Positions 15,201 to 27,170 of a DNA stretch of 64,000 bases are shown piece by piece. The stretch spans positions 16,368,001 to 16,432,000 of the forward strand of contig CM106585.1 of NCBI GenBank assembly GCA_048013815.1. Reading direction: 5' to 3'. The notes under the pieces were generated by a model. It made no database searches and was not told the origin of the DNA. It was given only the letters and a program-made list of their open reading frames with translations. The first letter of the stretch is position 1. Every line of letters starts with the position of its first letter. Source of the stretch: Setoptus koraiensis. Lineage: Eukaryota; Arthropoda. The position numbers and the translations under genes were made by a program.

Positions 15201-16502
15201 CGCTCTCTCAGGTAGCGGGCGGAGATAACAGGTAAAAGAACGGACGGGTGTGTGTGCTTCTCTACAAAGAAACTCAAATACCAAAGCCTTTAGGCGATGC
15301 TACCGATGCGGCTGCCTCCCCAATCCAGCCGACACCATCCAGACTCTCGCTCTCCTTCTCTGACTGTCTCTCAATCACCTGTGAATCATCGACCTGTAAC
15401 TCAGACGAGCGCACAGGTGAAAAAAAACAAACTCTAGCTTGTCACAGTTAACTCTTTTCGTTAGTTCCCTCTACAACTAATGGTTGATGCAAACCTCCGC
15501 TAGAGGGCGCTATGGTGGGTGGGCAGATCTAGTCGTCCAATGGTGGCCAGTCGCGCGCACACGCTGTGCCGATGCACACCAAGCAACAGGTTATTATGCA
15601 GGGGCAAGCGTTGGTGCAATAGAATGCAGCATATAGGCCCAACCAATGGTATGTGTGTGCCCTGATGGTGTGCACGAACTCTGAAACGAACTGTGCTTGC
15701 CTAGCAACCACTGTTCGTTCTAAAGAATGCACTGTGAAAGGCGTTATAGGATAAACTGTTTGAATTGGTCAACTTGATCTGCCCACCTCTGCCTACATGT
15801 ATTTGTATGGACAAATATATACAAGCAGGCTAGCGAACATACAAACTGTGTGTGTAGGGTACAGTTCAAGCGTACTGTTACACACACTTATAGCGAGTCA
15901 GCTACACCATTGGATTGTTGTACCTGTTACGGCTGCATATTGTCAGAGATTTGTGATTTCATGTGCTCATTGAACGCGCTCGAACGAAGGCACAGAAGGT
16001 AAAAAGACTGCTGGTGAGCCGCGTCAATGCCACTAGACAGTCCCACCGACAAGCGCTCTGTGCTAAGCGCAATTGTTCACTCAGACACATTCTGTGCCTA
16101 TCGCCATTTCAACGTTTCTATAACAAAAACATTCACAGCGATCTTTCCTCTATACTACACTAGACAGGTCTTTACGGTACATTCGATTCATGTATACAAT
16201 TCGAGAAGAGAATATACAGTTATAATCAACAATATGGATGTGGACAACTTGTAAGACTTTGCTAACTATACATTAATATTTTATTTTTACATATATCATT
16301 AATATCACTTTTACCATTCTTATTATTATTATCACTATTATATGTTGTTGACCAATATTATTATTATTAGTACCACTAACACCATTAATATCAATTCTAT
16401 TACTATTATTACCATCATTATCACTATCACTATTATTACTATTACCATTATTACCAAAATTGCAGCCATCCATCGTCCACATTGGTAGTAACATCAACTA
16501 AT
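12288..16502. other. Gene-poor intergenic region
   Basis: About 4.2 kb with only short, unconvincing open frames. It contains TTG/CAA runs, short TA and CT tracts (for example 15164-15182) and, near its right end, long ATT/ATC trinucleotide DNA. It should include the sarcoglycan promoter and any 5' non-coding exon of the FAM43-like gene. I see nothing else that can be named. Confidence 0.5.
16315..16460 (+). repeat. Imperfect ATT/ATC trinucleotide tract
   Basis: Repeated ATT, ATC and ACT triplets immediately upstream of the FAM43-like coding region. This is low-complexity DNA, open in several frames without coding meaning. Confidence 0.8.
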
Positions 16503-17228
16503 ATGCTTAGTAATATGGCCTCCATATACCATTTTTCCTTCCTCAAAACTGTTGCTCGTAGATTAAAATTTTGGAATAAAGAAAGCTTTCAAATTAACCA
16601 ATACGATCCTAGCTTTAAAGTTATTTATCTTGGCAATTTAGGAATACAACTCTGGTCAAAAGAAGAAAGTTGTGTCGAGAAACCCCTGAGTACATTATGG
16701 AACAATTATTTGGTTAATATTAAAACAGAAATAATAATGCGTTTAACCATTTGTAATTCTGGATTGAAGGCAGTTACTCGCCAGCACGGTCTCACACAAT
16801 ATTGGTCTAATAGACTAATATACTGTTGTTCTAATAGAAACTATCCCAAAATATTCTGCTGGATATATAAGCACGAAGGAAAAAAAATGAGGCAGGAGCT
16901 AAGATGCCACGCCGTATTATGTCCATCTCCTGACAATGCTAGTAAAATGGTATCACTGCTAAACGAGAGGTTATCTTGTGCCCTCCAAGAATTTAGGCGT
17001 GAAAAAAAATCACGTCAAAATTCTCGTTTAAGCATATCAAACACGACATCCAGGCAAGAGATATCAATGAACATGCCAATTAGAAAACAGATTCTTACAA
17101 AGGGAGCAGCGAACTTTAGGCTACCTTTAGAAAGGTCTAAAAGTGCACCTAAACTCACATCCATAGTTGAAGAGGAAATTGATCTCGAAAAAGAGTACGA
17201 AGAGAATAGTAAAGACAATATCATATGA
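16503..17228 (+). CDS. FAM43: FAM43-like PTB/PID-domain protein
   Basis: About 241 residues from the ATG at 16503 (237 from the ATG at 16515); upstream in-frame sequence runs into triplet repeat DNA. The fold is a phosphotyrosine-binding domain: YDPSFKVIYLGN (early strand and helix), IIMRLTICNSGLKAV, then LIYCCSNRNYPKIFCWIYKH and RCHAVLCPSPDNASKMVSLL, ending with the C-terminal helix. After it comes the FAM43 signature LERSKSAPKLTSI followed by an acidic tail. These blocks align with vertebrate FAM43A/B by inspection. FAM43 proteins are cytosolic adaptors of poorly known role. Vertebrate members have a longer acidic C-terminus; here the protein ends about 20 residues after the SKSAPKL motif. 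It is a single exon, tail to tail with vigilin 59 bp away. Confidence 0.87.
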   Translation: MLSNMASIYHFSFLKTVARRLKFWNKESFQINQYDPSFKVIYLGNLGIQLWSKEESCVEKPLSTLWNNYLVNIKTEIIMRLTICNSGLKAVTRQHGLTQYWSNRLIYCCSNRNYPKIFCWIYKHEGKKMRQELRCHAVLCPSPDNASKMVSLLNERLSCALQEFRREKKSRQNSRLSISNTTSRQEISMNMPIRKQILTKGAANFRLPLERSKSAPKLTSIVEEEIDLEKEYEENSKDNII

Positions 17229-17287
17229 TAAATGCAATATATAGTTGTATATATTTTTAATTAATAATTCTATGATTCCATTTGCAC

Positions 17288-20200
17288 CTAATCTGTGGTA
17301 GTTTCAGTTTCTGAAGATTGTTGTTGCTGTTGCTGCTGTTGTTGATGGTGGTTGACGCGATTCATATTGGACAAGTGGTACTCTGCTGAGTCTTGGATCT
17401 GCTGTTTAGCTGCCTTGACTTTATCTGCTCTGCCGTAAAGAGTAACATGATCTGGATCTTCATCATCCTGCCTAGCAAATTTGACCTCGATGTCAAATTC
17501 CTGCATAATCTTCTTGACTGCCCTACCTCCGCTACCTATTAGCATTGGATGGACTCGACTTGGTATATCAATTCGTTCCTCGACGCGTTCCTCAACTTCT
17601 TTGATGATTTTGTTTAACTGCTGAGATGCCGTGTTAACTGCTTTCTCATAACCTCTAAGAGTAACTACCGTTTGTGATCCTTGACGTCGTACGTAAACGG
17701 TTACACCATGCGTATCTTTCAGCCTAGACACGCGTAGACGGTCAGGAGAGGTGAATTTTTTGTAGATATTAGGCTCGATTGGAACAGTGGCTTGGAAGTT
17801 TCTATCCAATCTCTCCTGACAGTCGGCGATGATAGCCTCTAATTTCTTTTCAGCCTTCTTTAGGATATGTTTGGGCCCGCGTAGTTTGACCGTATCATTC
17901 TTGTTGCTATTGGCTGACTCGCTTGCCCCATTCATCTTGCCATTAGCGATTGGCTTTTTGGCGTCATCGCCTCCTCCTTCGCCATTCTGGTGCTGATTGT
18001 TTACTGTAGTGTGAGCAGCAGGAAATATCAGAGAAATCTTGTTCTGGAAGTCATCTAGTAGTTGTCTACATGGCTTTGATTTGGGACCAATGTGACTACG
18101 TAGCTTGTGCGGTATGGTCAACTCAACTTCAGTTATAGTGGTTAGTTCATCGAACAATTTTTGAAGCTTCACTTTAGCTAATTCAGCATCTTCTTTTTTA
18201 CCAGTAATTATTGCATAATTCTCTGTATTGCTTTTACTTTGCTTGGTGTTGTTTTGATTTTGCGTCGCTTTCTTACCCCCCTTCTTATCATTGTTAGCAT
18301 TATCCGAGTTATTGTTGTTACTATTAGCAGTTTCAGGGGTTGATGCTTCATTAACATTGGTGATAATATCTACTTTGACACGTTCATCGATTTTGATACG
18401 TCTTATTGCTTGGTTGGCGTCATTTATATACTTGACCGCCTCATTCTTTATAGGCACTTGAATTTGATGATTGTTTTCTTGCAATTGCTTGTGGAACTCT
18501 AATAAATATTCATAGCAGCTGTCAACATCCTCAGATGGACCCAAAATTGTAACTTCATTGCATTTCACCCCAGGTTCTGGAAACGTGATTGTGATTTGGT
18601 TAAATTTGTCTCTAATCTCCTTGATTTTTTCTCCTTTTCTGCCAATTATGAGGCCATGCAATTGTTGATCGATAACTAACTTTTTGCTCGACTCAAACTT
18701 CTTAGCTATAATATTTATCTTTTCCTCAGCAATCGCTACAGCTTCCGCTGTACCTTCTATTGTAATAAATTCACTCGAACCCTCATCATTCTCAGGCACT
18801 GTTATGAAAGCACCACTTTCATTACGAATTTGCTTGACAGTAGCCCCCGCTCGACCAATAATGAAACCATGTAACCTTGGCTCGATTTTGACATCCTTGC
18901 GAATAATTCTCTTTGTTATGTCATTTAGTTCTGCCTCGAGCAGGTCTTTAACACTCTCCACGTCAGCTGGTGGACCATGTATTTTGATTTTGTCCTCCAG
19001 ACTCTTCACTTCGACACCTCGGCTCTTGAAGTCAAGCGCATTGGATCTTTTGTTTCCTATGAGGTACTTGTGCAACCAATTGTCCACTTCAAAGAAATCA
19101 TCAGTCTCTGAATGCGCTTGTGAGTACAGTTCCATCAATGCTGGCCCAAGCTTAGAGTGTTCACCTCTAAGTGTGATAGTTTCACTTTCGCTCTCAGGCG
19201 GTGGCATTTCAATGGAGACACCCGTTTTCGCAAATAAATTATGTAAGTTCTGTGCCTTAGGGCCAACAATATACTTATGTTGAGCTTTTTTAACCTCAAT
19301 GTTTACAGTAGAGCACTTTTTCTTCTTGTCTTCGTAAATTTGTTGAATTTCATTCCGTACTGCGGTGACAGCCTCAGCCTCGCCAACCAAAGTGAAAGTA
19401 GCATCACCACTATGGAGGTTGGTCAAATCTTTCTCGGAACTTGGACCAAATCCATATGATGAGTAATTGACCTTGACTCCCGTAGATTCCCAACGTTTTA
19501 TGTTTTCATGGAAAGGACCTGTAACAAATAATAGATAGATTCTTTCGACAGATATCTTCTCTGTTGTTTTTGACTCTCGAACCAGCTTTTGTATATGCTG
19601 GACCGCTTCCTCAGCATTATGCTTCAGACCGACTACTTTGATTATATCTGACTCCTCGTTTAGGCGCGGTATGGCGATCTTTGTTTGAGTCTCATCTTGA
19701 ATCCCTTGTAAGCGAGCACCTTTGGGCCCTAAGAGTCGACCGTGGACTGATTTGGGTACTGACACAGTTAGAGTGACGGAAGTTTGAAAATCGTTTAATA
19801 TCAAATTTTTCGCTTGCTGAAGTGCTTGCCCTTTACCATAAATACAGAAATTCAGTCCACCATCTTTGGAAGCCGACACTTCTATCTTGGTTGAAGTCTT
19901 AACCATAATCTCTTTTAGTATTTTACTTTGTTCCGCCTCGAAGTCGCGATACCTACGCTCCTCCGGCGCAACTTTGAAAGTGATAGATCTTTCACTACTC
20001 GTAATTGGATGGGGCATTCCTTGCCGTTTCTGAGTGGATGGATTCACTTGCATATTAGTTTGCTTATTTAGTTGCTGATATTGTTGTTTTACCGGAGCTG
20101 AGATGGGACCAAGATTAATTCCCAACTGCTGATGCTGATCCGGTTGTTGTTGGAGATGCTGATGCTGATCTTGTTGTTGATGCTGTTGATACAATAACTG

Positions 20201-20644
20201 CATGTGTCCGTCAGCTATAGACATATAATCGAGATAGTTTTTATTATCTCCTAAATCAGCTATATTTGCGGGATAAAATATTTGATTATTGTTAGACTCT
20301 TTTTGATTCTGCTGCTGCGGTTGGTGTTGTTGCTGTTGCTGCTCTAATTGTTGCTGTTGCTCTAAGTGTCGCTGATGTTGCTGCTCTAACTGTTGCTGCC
20401 TCTGCTGTCGAGATGAAGTAGTAGAGTCGCTGCTATTGTGCAAGTGATTCAGAGTTGTCTGTTGTGCCTCCGAGGTATTATTGGAATTAGTTCTGCTGTT
20501 ATTATCGTTATGCTGTCTAATATTATGTGCTGGTGCTGCTGACCAATTGCCAATAAGGTTGATGGTGTTGCTCAAATTGTTTGCAATGACAGGTCCGTCT
20601 AGAGGTGGAAAAATCTCGTCATAGCTTGGCGGAGCATCTGTCAT
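17288..20644 (-). CDS. HDLBP: Vigilin / HDLBP (multi-KH RNA-binding protein)
   Basis: One uninterrupted exon of 1118 residues. Residues 1-215 are low complexity with long Gln runs; the rest is a string of about ten KH domains. Intact GXXG loops are visible as GPKG (307-310), GRAG (597-600), GRKG (667-670) and GSGG (1037-1040), with altered loops such as GPKA (461), GNKR (530) and GPKS (853). Asn/Lys-rich linkers split the domains near 770-805 and 885-915, and a poly-Gln stretch ends the protein. Vigilins bind many mRNAs at the ER and on ribosomes and contribute to translation and chromosome segregation (Drosophila Dp1). Human vigilin is 1268 residues with 14 KH domains, so this one is shorter. 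Part of this coding sequence (18383-18778) has a near-identical copy at 37411-37806. Confidence 0.93.
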   Translation of the reverse strand: MTDAPPSYDEIFPPLDGPVIANNLSNTINLIGNWSAAPAHNIRQHNDNNSRTNSNNTSEAQQTTLNHLHNSSDSTTSSRQQRQQQLEQQHQRHLEQQQQLEQQQQQHQPQQQNQKESNNNQIFYPANIADLGDNKNYLDYMSIADGHMQLLYQQHQQQDQHQHLQQQPDQHQQLGINLGPISAPVKQQYQQLNKQTNMQVNPSTQKRQGMPHPITSSERSITFKVAPEERRYRDFEAEQSKILKEIMVKTSTKIEVSASKDGGLNFCIYGKGQALQQAKNLILNDFQTSVTLTVSVPKSVHGRLLGPKGARLQGIQDETQTKIAIPRLNEESDIIKVVGLKHNAEEAVQHIQKLVRESKTTEKISVERIYLLFVTGPFHENIKRWESTGVKVNYSSYGFGPSSEKDLTNLHSGDATFTLVGEAEAVTAVRNEIQQIYEDKKKKCSTVNIEVKKAQHKYIVGPKAQNLHNLFAKTGVSIEMPPPESESETITLRGEHSKLGPALMELYSQAHSETDDFFEVDNWLHKYLIGNKRSNALDFKSRGVEVKSLEDKIKIHGPPADVESVKDLLEAELNDITKRIIRKDVKIEPRLHGFIIGRAGATVKQIRNESGAFITVPENDEGSSEFITIEGTAEAVAIAEEKINIIAKKFESSKKLVIDQQLHGLIIGRKGEKIKEIRDKFNQITITFPEPGVKCNEVTILGPSEDVDSCYEYLLEFHKQLQENNHQIQVPIKNEAVKYINDANQAIRRIKIDERVKVDIITNVNEASTPETANSNNNNSDNANNDKKGGKKATQNQNNTKQSKSNTENYAIITGKKEDAELAKVKLQKLFDELTTITEVELTIPHKLRSHIGPKSKPCRQLLDDFQNKISLIFPAAHTTVNNQHQNGEGGGDDAKKPIANGKMNGASESANSNKNDTVKLRGPKHILKKAEKKLEAIIADCQERLDRNFQATVPIEPNIYKKFTSPDRLRVSRLKDTHGVTVYVRRQGSQTVVTLRGYEKAVNTASQQLNKIIKEVEERVEERIDIPSRVHPMLIGSGGRAVKKIMQEFDIEVKFARQDDEDPDHVTLYGRADKVKAAKQQIQDSAEYHLSNMNRVNHHQQQQQQQQQSSETETTTD

Positions 20645-21189
20645 CTTGATGAATTGACAACAGAATATTCAAAAACTGTGTGTTTATTAGCTACGTTGGC
20701 GAACTTTTTTGTTTTTCTTCCTACGCCTTGACTGTCCAATATCCTCTCAAGATAGAAAGAGTAGGCTATGGCTCCGGCGGTATAAGAGTGTGAGTTTTTT
20801 TATCTCCTCCTCCTTTCTCAAGTAATCTGTTACTCAAAAGCACATTCAATATTTGTCTTTAGTACCATTCGATTATCATTCAATATAAGTATATATATTT
20901 CTCTGTATGTATGTATGTATAAATCAATAAGTCTGTACGCAAATATATATGTATCTATATATATAAATATATATTAATAAATATATATATTATATGTACA
21001 AATATATATAGATGTGTACTAAGTTACTAAATATGTGTAAGTGTACAATAAAGATACTTTTATAAAATCTCACTTTTGATATCTCTCTATATAATATAGT
21101 AATAGGCTCATTGATAATATACAGATCAACTGGCTTGAATAACAAACACACACTTCTGCTGCTTAATAACAGAAATATTATTGATATTA

Positions 21190-21275
21190 TGGTGGTGGTG
21201 GCTGATGATGATGATGATAATAGTGGTGATAACGATATTGATAATAGTAATAATAATAATAGTAATGGCTGGTGA
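21190..21275 (+). repeat. Imperfect GAT/GGT/AAT trinucleotide tract
   Basis: Triplet repeats of the form GGT, GAT and AAT. They resemble, in reverse complement, the triplet tract at 16315-16460 on the other side of vigilin. Confidence 0.75.
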
Positions 21276-21452
21276 ATGTTAATATTGACAGTGATATACT
21301 ATGTTACAATATTTTAAGGCATTAGGATATGACTATTTCCTATAAATCTATTCAAATCGTTTTTAATCCTAATATAGTGGCCGGGCCTGTAGGATCTGGA
21401 TTTGATAATGAGACAGATATGCAGTAGCAATAAAGTGTTGTAAGTTTGTGTT

Positions 21453-21515
21453 TGTGTGTGTGTGTGTGTGTGTGTGAGTGTGCAAGTGTGCAAGTGTGCA
21501 AGTGTGCAAGTGTGT
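21453..21515 (+). repeat. (TG)12 followed by a CAAGTGTG octamer repeat
   Basis: A TG dinucleotide run (21453-21476) passes directly into four copies of an 8-bp CAAGTGTG unit, a compound microsatellite. Confidence 0.9.
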
Positions 21516-24512
21516 GTCTGTCTGCCTCTCTATATGTTTATCTAAGTGTGTCGGTCTGTGTGTTCATGTGTGTAAGAGTTTGTGTACGAATAATTCGTCA
21601 ACGTTGCCGTAATGTGTATAAGCGCTCGCTTGCGGTTGTCGTCGTGGTCTATCCGTGGAGCAGTGACACCATCATCAACAATATATATTATATATATATA
21701 TTATATAGATATAAATATATATACACTGAATGTGAATGCACACACAACGGTTAGAATCGAGAATTAATTAGAATCGGGAATGATATTGTGTGTCGTTAAT
21801 TTTGACTGACATATAGAGAGAACAACAGAAAAACCAACTTTTGAGGCTGCTCTTGTGCTTTTGTAAGAGAATACTATCCGGCCTGAACTATTATTGAATC
21901 TGAAAAGAATCATATAGCAGCCATTTATATATGTAATTAATTAAATGTCGCAGTGAGCAAGTGTGAGTGTGTGTCTGAGTTTGTTAGACAAGAATAATTA
22001 TTAATAATAAAAAATGGACATGACGTGCTTCGAGTGTCATAGAATATGAATCTGCGATTGTGTCGGTTTGAAAGTTGGCTTGTGTATTAAATTAATAGTG
22101 TGGACGGTTGCACCTTACGTCTGTCGTCCGTCAATATACGCCTTTTTGTATATAAAATATACATGTATATGTTTCGTTAGATGATTTGCTATGAAATAAA
22201 TTCGTTGATACTTCAGTGAAGTAACTTCACTGTGTGATTGCTTTCCGATGTCCGAAACATGCATGCGAAAAAACCCAGTAGGTGCGCTCGAGGTGCTTTA
22301 GAATATGCACAACTAAGGCTGAAGTGTTTTGTTTAATGTGTCTTCCATTTCATTAACAAGTATTGCAGCCGGTATTGAGTGATTGCGCTTCCTTACGCAA
22401 TGGCTTCATATAGCTTGTTGCTGGCTTCACTGGCCTGCAGACATTTATTGCATCGGCATCGTATTGCACTTGGCTCACGTTGCACTGATGAAAGCATAGC
22501 AGCGCCGCCCTCGTGGAATCTTTTCGCATTGATGTTTTGGGCAGTGCGAAAAGCTATGACACAGCACAAGTGGATTGGCATATAGAAACGTCTAATATAG
22601 AAGACACAAAGGATACTGTTGCTTACATCTCTGCTTTGAACTCTCTTATATTCTCATCCTGTACGTATATGATCTACAGACTGAACATTACATACAGTAC
22701 ATACAGTAGATCAACTGGTTACCGGCTACCGCCGGCCGACAACTTTTATATTCGTTCGAACTTGGAATTCACAACAGACAGAGGTGCATCGCTGCGTTGC
22801 ATGTCTACTGTATAGATAGTGATGGGCAGAGATAAAGAGATCTTGACTAAATATATATGATGTAGGTGATAGCATTGATTATGGCCAAGATGAAGAGCAT
22901 ATCCCGATAACTATACAAAGAAGATGACGAATATGTATCGCAGCAGTAGCCTTTACCTCGAACTGTACTCATGATCGAGTGCCTTCACTCATAAACAGAT
23001 GATCACTGGTGTTTGTGAGCTTTTGTTCCAGGTGAGTATTTGTGCCTGTTTTATACATTGCATTTGATTGCATTGCATTGCAATGATTGCATTGTATTGT
23101 GTATGTTTATAGAAATCACAACGCAAAATTTGCACTGTAAATTAAGAGTCTTAAATTAAGGCTCTTACACAACCCTCTACTTGTTAGACGACCGGCGAGT
23201 TCAGGACTTGAACTTCATGTAAGCTTGATTCTTTATTGCAAGATTGCATTGGACAGTATGATGCAGCGTGTGTAAAACTGCACCGAATTGTCTTGTGCAT
23301 CGAACACACACAAACACGAATAGTTTGAATATCACACTGCAGGGGTCGCTCTGCTTGCCGGCCGGTCATGCACAGGTGCCATCTATGTGGGAGTCGATCA
23401 GTATAGATTCGATCGGTGGCGTAAATGGCCGTCTAATAAACGTCAAATAGACGGCTGTTTTTGTTGTTACTTCAGGTGCAATCGATGATAGTGATTTCAT
23501 CGCCGAGTGCCAGTCGCAACAGAGCTGCCTTGATTGACGCCAGCGGGCGCCCCTGATGCCCGACTGAGGCTTGGTCACTGCAAAACTGCTCGAGCCGAGC
23601 TAACAAGAGTATGCACTCGGGCTGGGTTTCTCTAGACTGGCCGGCGCCTCTTGCGGCCTTTCTTACAAGCAGCAGGAGCAGACGCATTGAGAGCAATGTG
23701 CACAGTGCTAACTTTACACTAACTAGTTCAAGCCATATCCACCATCAACCGGGCGCAGTAATGCCCCGGTTCGGTGCCAACGTCGTCATGCTCTTGGATC
23801 GTGAACACAAAACGAAATCGCTTGGCATTAAAACGATCAGCACCATCACTACAGCTTGCAACTTAACTGTCTAGCCAGCGAGAGCCGTCACCCTGTTGCC
23901 ACACAGCTGCTAAGTTTCAACTCAACGCTGCCATGATGTTACACTATCCCGAGAAGCGTTTCTAGCGGCCCCAGGCATAAGATTGCTAAGCTAACTCATG
24001 CATTGCGCTTGCGCTTCTTTAGTGCACTCGGTGTTGACGGCGAACGAAGATCGTCTGCATAGTCGGCCAGCAACAAGCTATTCAAAGAAGTTGATATTTA
24101 TACGCACAGAGTAGCGCACATGGGCACAGTTGAGTTTCATGCGAACATGTTCATTCCCCGGCAGCTCGCGAGTGGCCAGAGTCGGCAATCAACAACAAGC
24201 AAACATTCAACGAGACACTCTGGCTTCGCAATTCAAACTAGAGCACCGCAAGCGCTCCTAGTGGACCTTTTTCGCACCGCTGTCTCGGACATTGGCGAGA
24301 GCGATGCTCGGCGGCGTGAACGCGGCCAATGGCCATGGTGACTGTATTGCTAATGAGTGAGCTTGATCGGCTGTTTAGATACATGAGCGCATTACACAAA
24401 TGCATGGGCAGGCGCACACAACTGACAACCGTGAACACTAACCGAGCTGCTCGCACAGTTTGGCCAGTCTATCGGCATTCGTTTCCTTTTTTTTATTTAA
24501 TGAATTTTAAAC

Positions 24513-24515
<3 letters not shown>

Positions 24516-24567
<52 letters not shown>
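24516..24567 (+). repeat. (AC)26 microsatellite
   Basis: An uninterrupted 52-bp AC dinucleotide run in intergenic DNA. Confidence 0.97.
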
Positions 24568-24570
<3 letters not shown>

Positions 24571-25418
24571 CGTATGCTCACAAACTCGCCGACGATAGGC
24601 AAACGGTCTCAAAATCAATGTGAGCGACGGAAGCTGCTCGGCCTGTACAAAAGCACCTCCCTCGTTGGAGAGTCTCCAATGGAGACGGCGGCAGACGAAT
24701 TGTTGACTCATGTGAGCTTCAAAATTTGAATGTGCACACCCTACACACACACACCCTGTGCAATACCGCCGAGAGAGCAACTGACAATAGGAATTTTAAG
24801 TTTTATATCATCATCATGTAGCTCCGTATGATGCTAAGAATAGTGACTGTGGGCAATTGACGCAAATACAGCCGATGGGCACGGAATATTCATTTCGCCC
24901 AACGAGCTTGCGCAACATATAAATATATAGATCATATTGGCTGATCGGCGCAGCCGGAAGGTGGGCCAATCGTCGAATACATTCAATGTACATTGGCTAT
25001 GTCACATTGCGCACCGAACATCGAATTCGCGGGCAAACATTTTTGCCGGCGATTCGTAGGACGTGCAACGATTGTTGTAGTGCGTACAAAGTTCGCCGAG
25101 TGTGCGCACAATGGCGTGAGGGGGCCGGCGCCGCGTGCAACTGTGCGACCAACATGTGAGCGCGCCCCCCTGTCCTCGCAAAATATTTCATTGCAAACAC
25201 TGACACTGACACCGACACCATTTTTTACCAGATTTTCATTACTCAGGATCTCGTCCGAATGGAGAAATTTTTTAATTTTTAGCAAATTCTTTAGTTTTCT
25301 GCAAATTTTTCAATACAATGCAAGACTATATCCACGCGACCTGGACCAATCACATGAATGACAGTGCATAGCTCAAACATCGACAATTGTTTCCTCGACA
25401 ATCGTAGGCTCCCCGTCA

Positions 25419-27170
25419 TCAATTCGAAGCAACGAACGCTTTCACAGTCTTCTCAATAATTTCGGCGCATTCCAATACTTGGTCGCGATTTATGATCAAT
25501 GGCGGTGCAAATCTTATCTTATCATCATGAGTTGGTTTAGCTAGCAAGCCGTTGTCTCGCAATTTCAAACATATCTGCCAGGCATCGTACTTGGCATCGA
25601 CCACAATGGCATTTAGTAAGCCTTTGCCCCGTACAATCGGCACCACTTTTTCCGGCAAGCGCTGGCGCAGCTCCTTTCGCAATAATTCGCCCATAATTTG
25701 TGCATTGTCGGCCAGTTTTTCTTCCTTGATGACCCGCAACGATTCTATCGCCACCTTAGCTGCCAGCGGGTTGCCTCCATAAGTGGACCCATGCTCACCC
25801 GGTTTGATCACTAACATGACGTCATTGTTGGCCAACACGGCCGACACAGGATACACGCCTCCACCTAGGGCCTTACCCAAGCAAACAATGTCCGGCTTAA
25901 CTTGCTCGTGATCGCTGGCCAGCCATTTACCCGTTCGGCCAAGTCCTGTCTGCACTTCATCCGAAATCCACAATATGTTGTATTGGGTGCACAATTCTCT
26001 GACTGCCTTCAGGTATCCTTCGTCGGGCACCACAACGCCCGCCTCGCCTTGAATAGGCTCCACCATGAAGGCGCAAATATCCTGACCAACTTGCTCAAAA
26101 ATAGTTCTAAGAGCCTCGATATCATTGTAGGGCACAAGGTCAAAGTTGGGCATAAATGGTCCAAAGCCCTCATATGAACTGGGATCAGTGGAGGATGATA
26201 TAGCGGCCAGTGTGCGACCCCAGAAGTTACCCTCAGCAAACACAATTCTGGCCTTATTTTTCGCGATCTTCTTGACTTCATAGCCCCACTTTCTGGCCAA
26301 TTTGCACGCGGTCTCGCCAGATTCTACGCCTGTGTTCATGGGCAGCACCTTGTCGTAGCCCAAGAGTTTCGTGATATATTCCTCATATTGACCCAACAAG
26401 TTGTTGTAGAAAGCTCTAGATGATAGAGTGAGTATTTGAGATTGCGAATGTAACGCTCTGACAATCCTTGGATGGCAATGTCCTTGATTAAGGGCCGAAT
26501 AAGCGGACAAAAAATCGAAATACTGTTTACCTTCGACATCCCACACATAGACTCCTTGTCCCCTGCAAAGGGCTACCGGCAGTGGATGATAGTTGTGGGC
26601 CCCAAAGCGCGACTCTCTATCGTAAATCTGGCTTGAGCTGACACTTTCGCTCGATTTGGGCTTTTCATCATTTCGTTGTTGTTGTTTGATTGTTGTTTGC
26701 AGATGTGCTTGTTGTTGATCTTGTTGTTGGCTTTTTTGTATGCTGCCGAATAGGTTATTGTTATTGCTTAGCGTGGACATTCTTCTAGGTGCGATCGGAT
26801 AAACAGCGTTGGTATAATAGTTAGTCGAGGGACAATTCAAATTAGCTAAATCGATTCTAGCCAAGTTCAGTTTGTCAATGGATGACGCTGAAATAGGTCG
26901 TATAGTCTGGTGACGGTGATATCGGTGGATAGATTGTTTGAGGGATGATGGCGATGATATTGTACCAGAATTCAATTGAACCGTTTTTAAAGATGACGTA
27001 AGACAACTTATACTCGAATCGAAATTGACAGATAGTGGCGGTACGACATTTAATACGACGGTTGCATTTTTACTACCATCATTCCTTATAGCTGACAGGT
27101 TGATGTTTTTCTTGCGGGTAACTTGCCTAGTCGCCAGTTGCAAAACAGGTCCAGTTGTACGACCGCCCAT
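25419..27170 (-). CDS. OAT: Ornithine aminotransferase, mitochondrial, with long N-terminal extension
   Basis: A single exon of 583 residues. From about residue 183 the sequence is a complete class III PLP aminotransferase of the OAT type: NYHPLPVAL, the substrate-region block [37 protein letters not shown], the cofactor Asp in [12 protein letters not shown] (about 404) and the Schiff-base lysine in [12 protein letters not shown] (about 433). It interconverts ornithine and 2-oxoglutarate with glutamate semialdehyde and glutamate in the mitochondrial matrix. The first 30 residues ([21 protein letters not shown]) are basic and lack acidic residues, as in a mitochondrial targeting peptide. OAT is usually about 440 residues, so roughly 145 residues, partly Gln/Asn-rich, are extra. 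A Met at about residue 131 (26780) is an alternative start but would lose the basic leader. Confidence 0.92.
   Translation of the reverse strand: MGGRTTGPVLQLATRQVTRKKNINLSAIRNDGSKNATVVLNVVPPLSVNFDSSISCLTSSLKTVQLNSGTISSPSSLKQSIHRYHRHQTIRPISASSIDKLNLARIDLANLNCPSTNYYTNAVYPIAPRRMSTLSNNNNLFGSIQKSQQQDQQQAHLQTTIKQQQRNDEKPKSSESVSSSQIYDRESRFGAHNYHPLPVALCRGQGVYVWDVEGKQYFDFLSAYSALNQGHCHPRIVRALHSQSQILTLSSRAFYNNLLGQYEEYITKLLGYDKVLPMNTGVESGETACKLARKWGYEVKKIAKNKARIVFAEGNFWGRTLAAISSSTDPSSYEGFGPFMPNFDLVPYNDIEALRTIFEQVGQDICAFMVEPIQGEAGVVVPDEGYLKAVRELCTQYNILWISDEVQTGLGRTGKWLASDHEQVKPDIVCLGKALGGGVYPVSAVLANNDVMLVIKPGEHGSTYGGNPLAAKVAIESLRVIKEEKLADNAQIMGELLRKELRQRLPEKVVPIVRGKGLLNAIVVDAKYDAWQICLKLRDNGLLAKPTHDDKIRFAPPLIINRDQVLECAEIIEKTVKAFVASN

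Larger units (their letters stand above)
20645..25418. other. Gene-poor intergenic region
   Basis: About 4.8 kb upstream of vigilin and downstream of ornithine aminotransferase. It begins with AT-rich sequence (about 20880-21060) and contains triplet, TG, CAAGTGTG and AC repeats plus a patch of ATTGCATTG-like repeats at about 23055-23102. Several short open frames on both strands lack splice sites, signal peptides or domain features. The vigilin promoter should lie near 20650-20900. Confidence 0.5.

Noticed and set aside
24983-25361. Overlapping frames of 100-122 codons on both strands
   Set aside because: Overlapping frames on both strands in locally GC-richer DNA, without motif or splice support.
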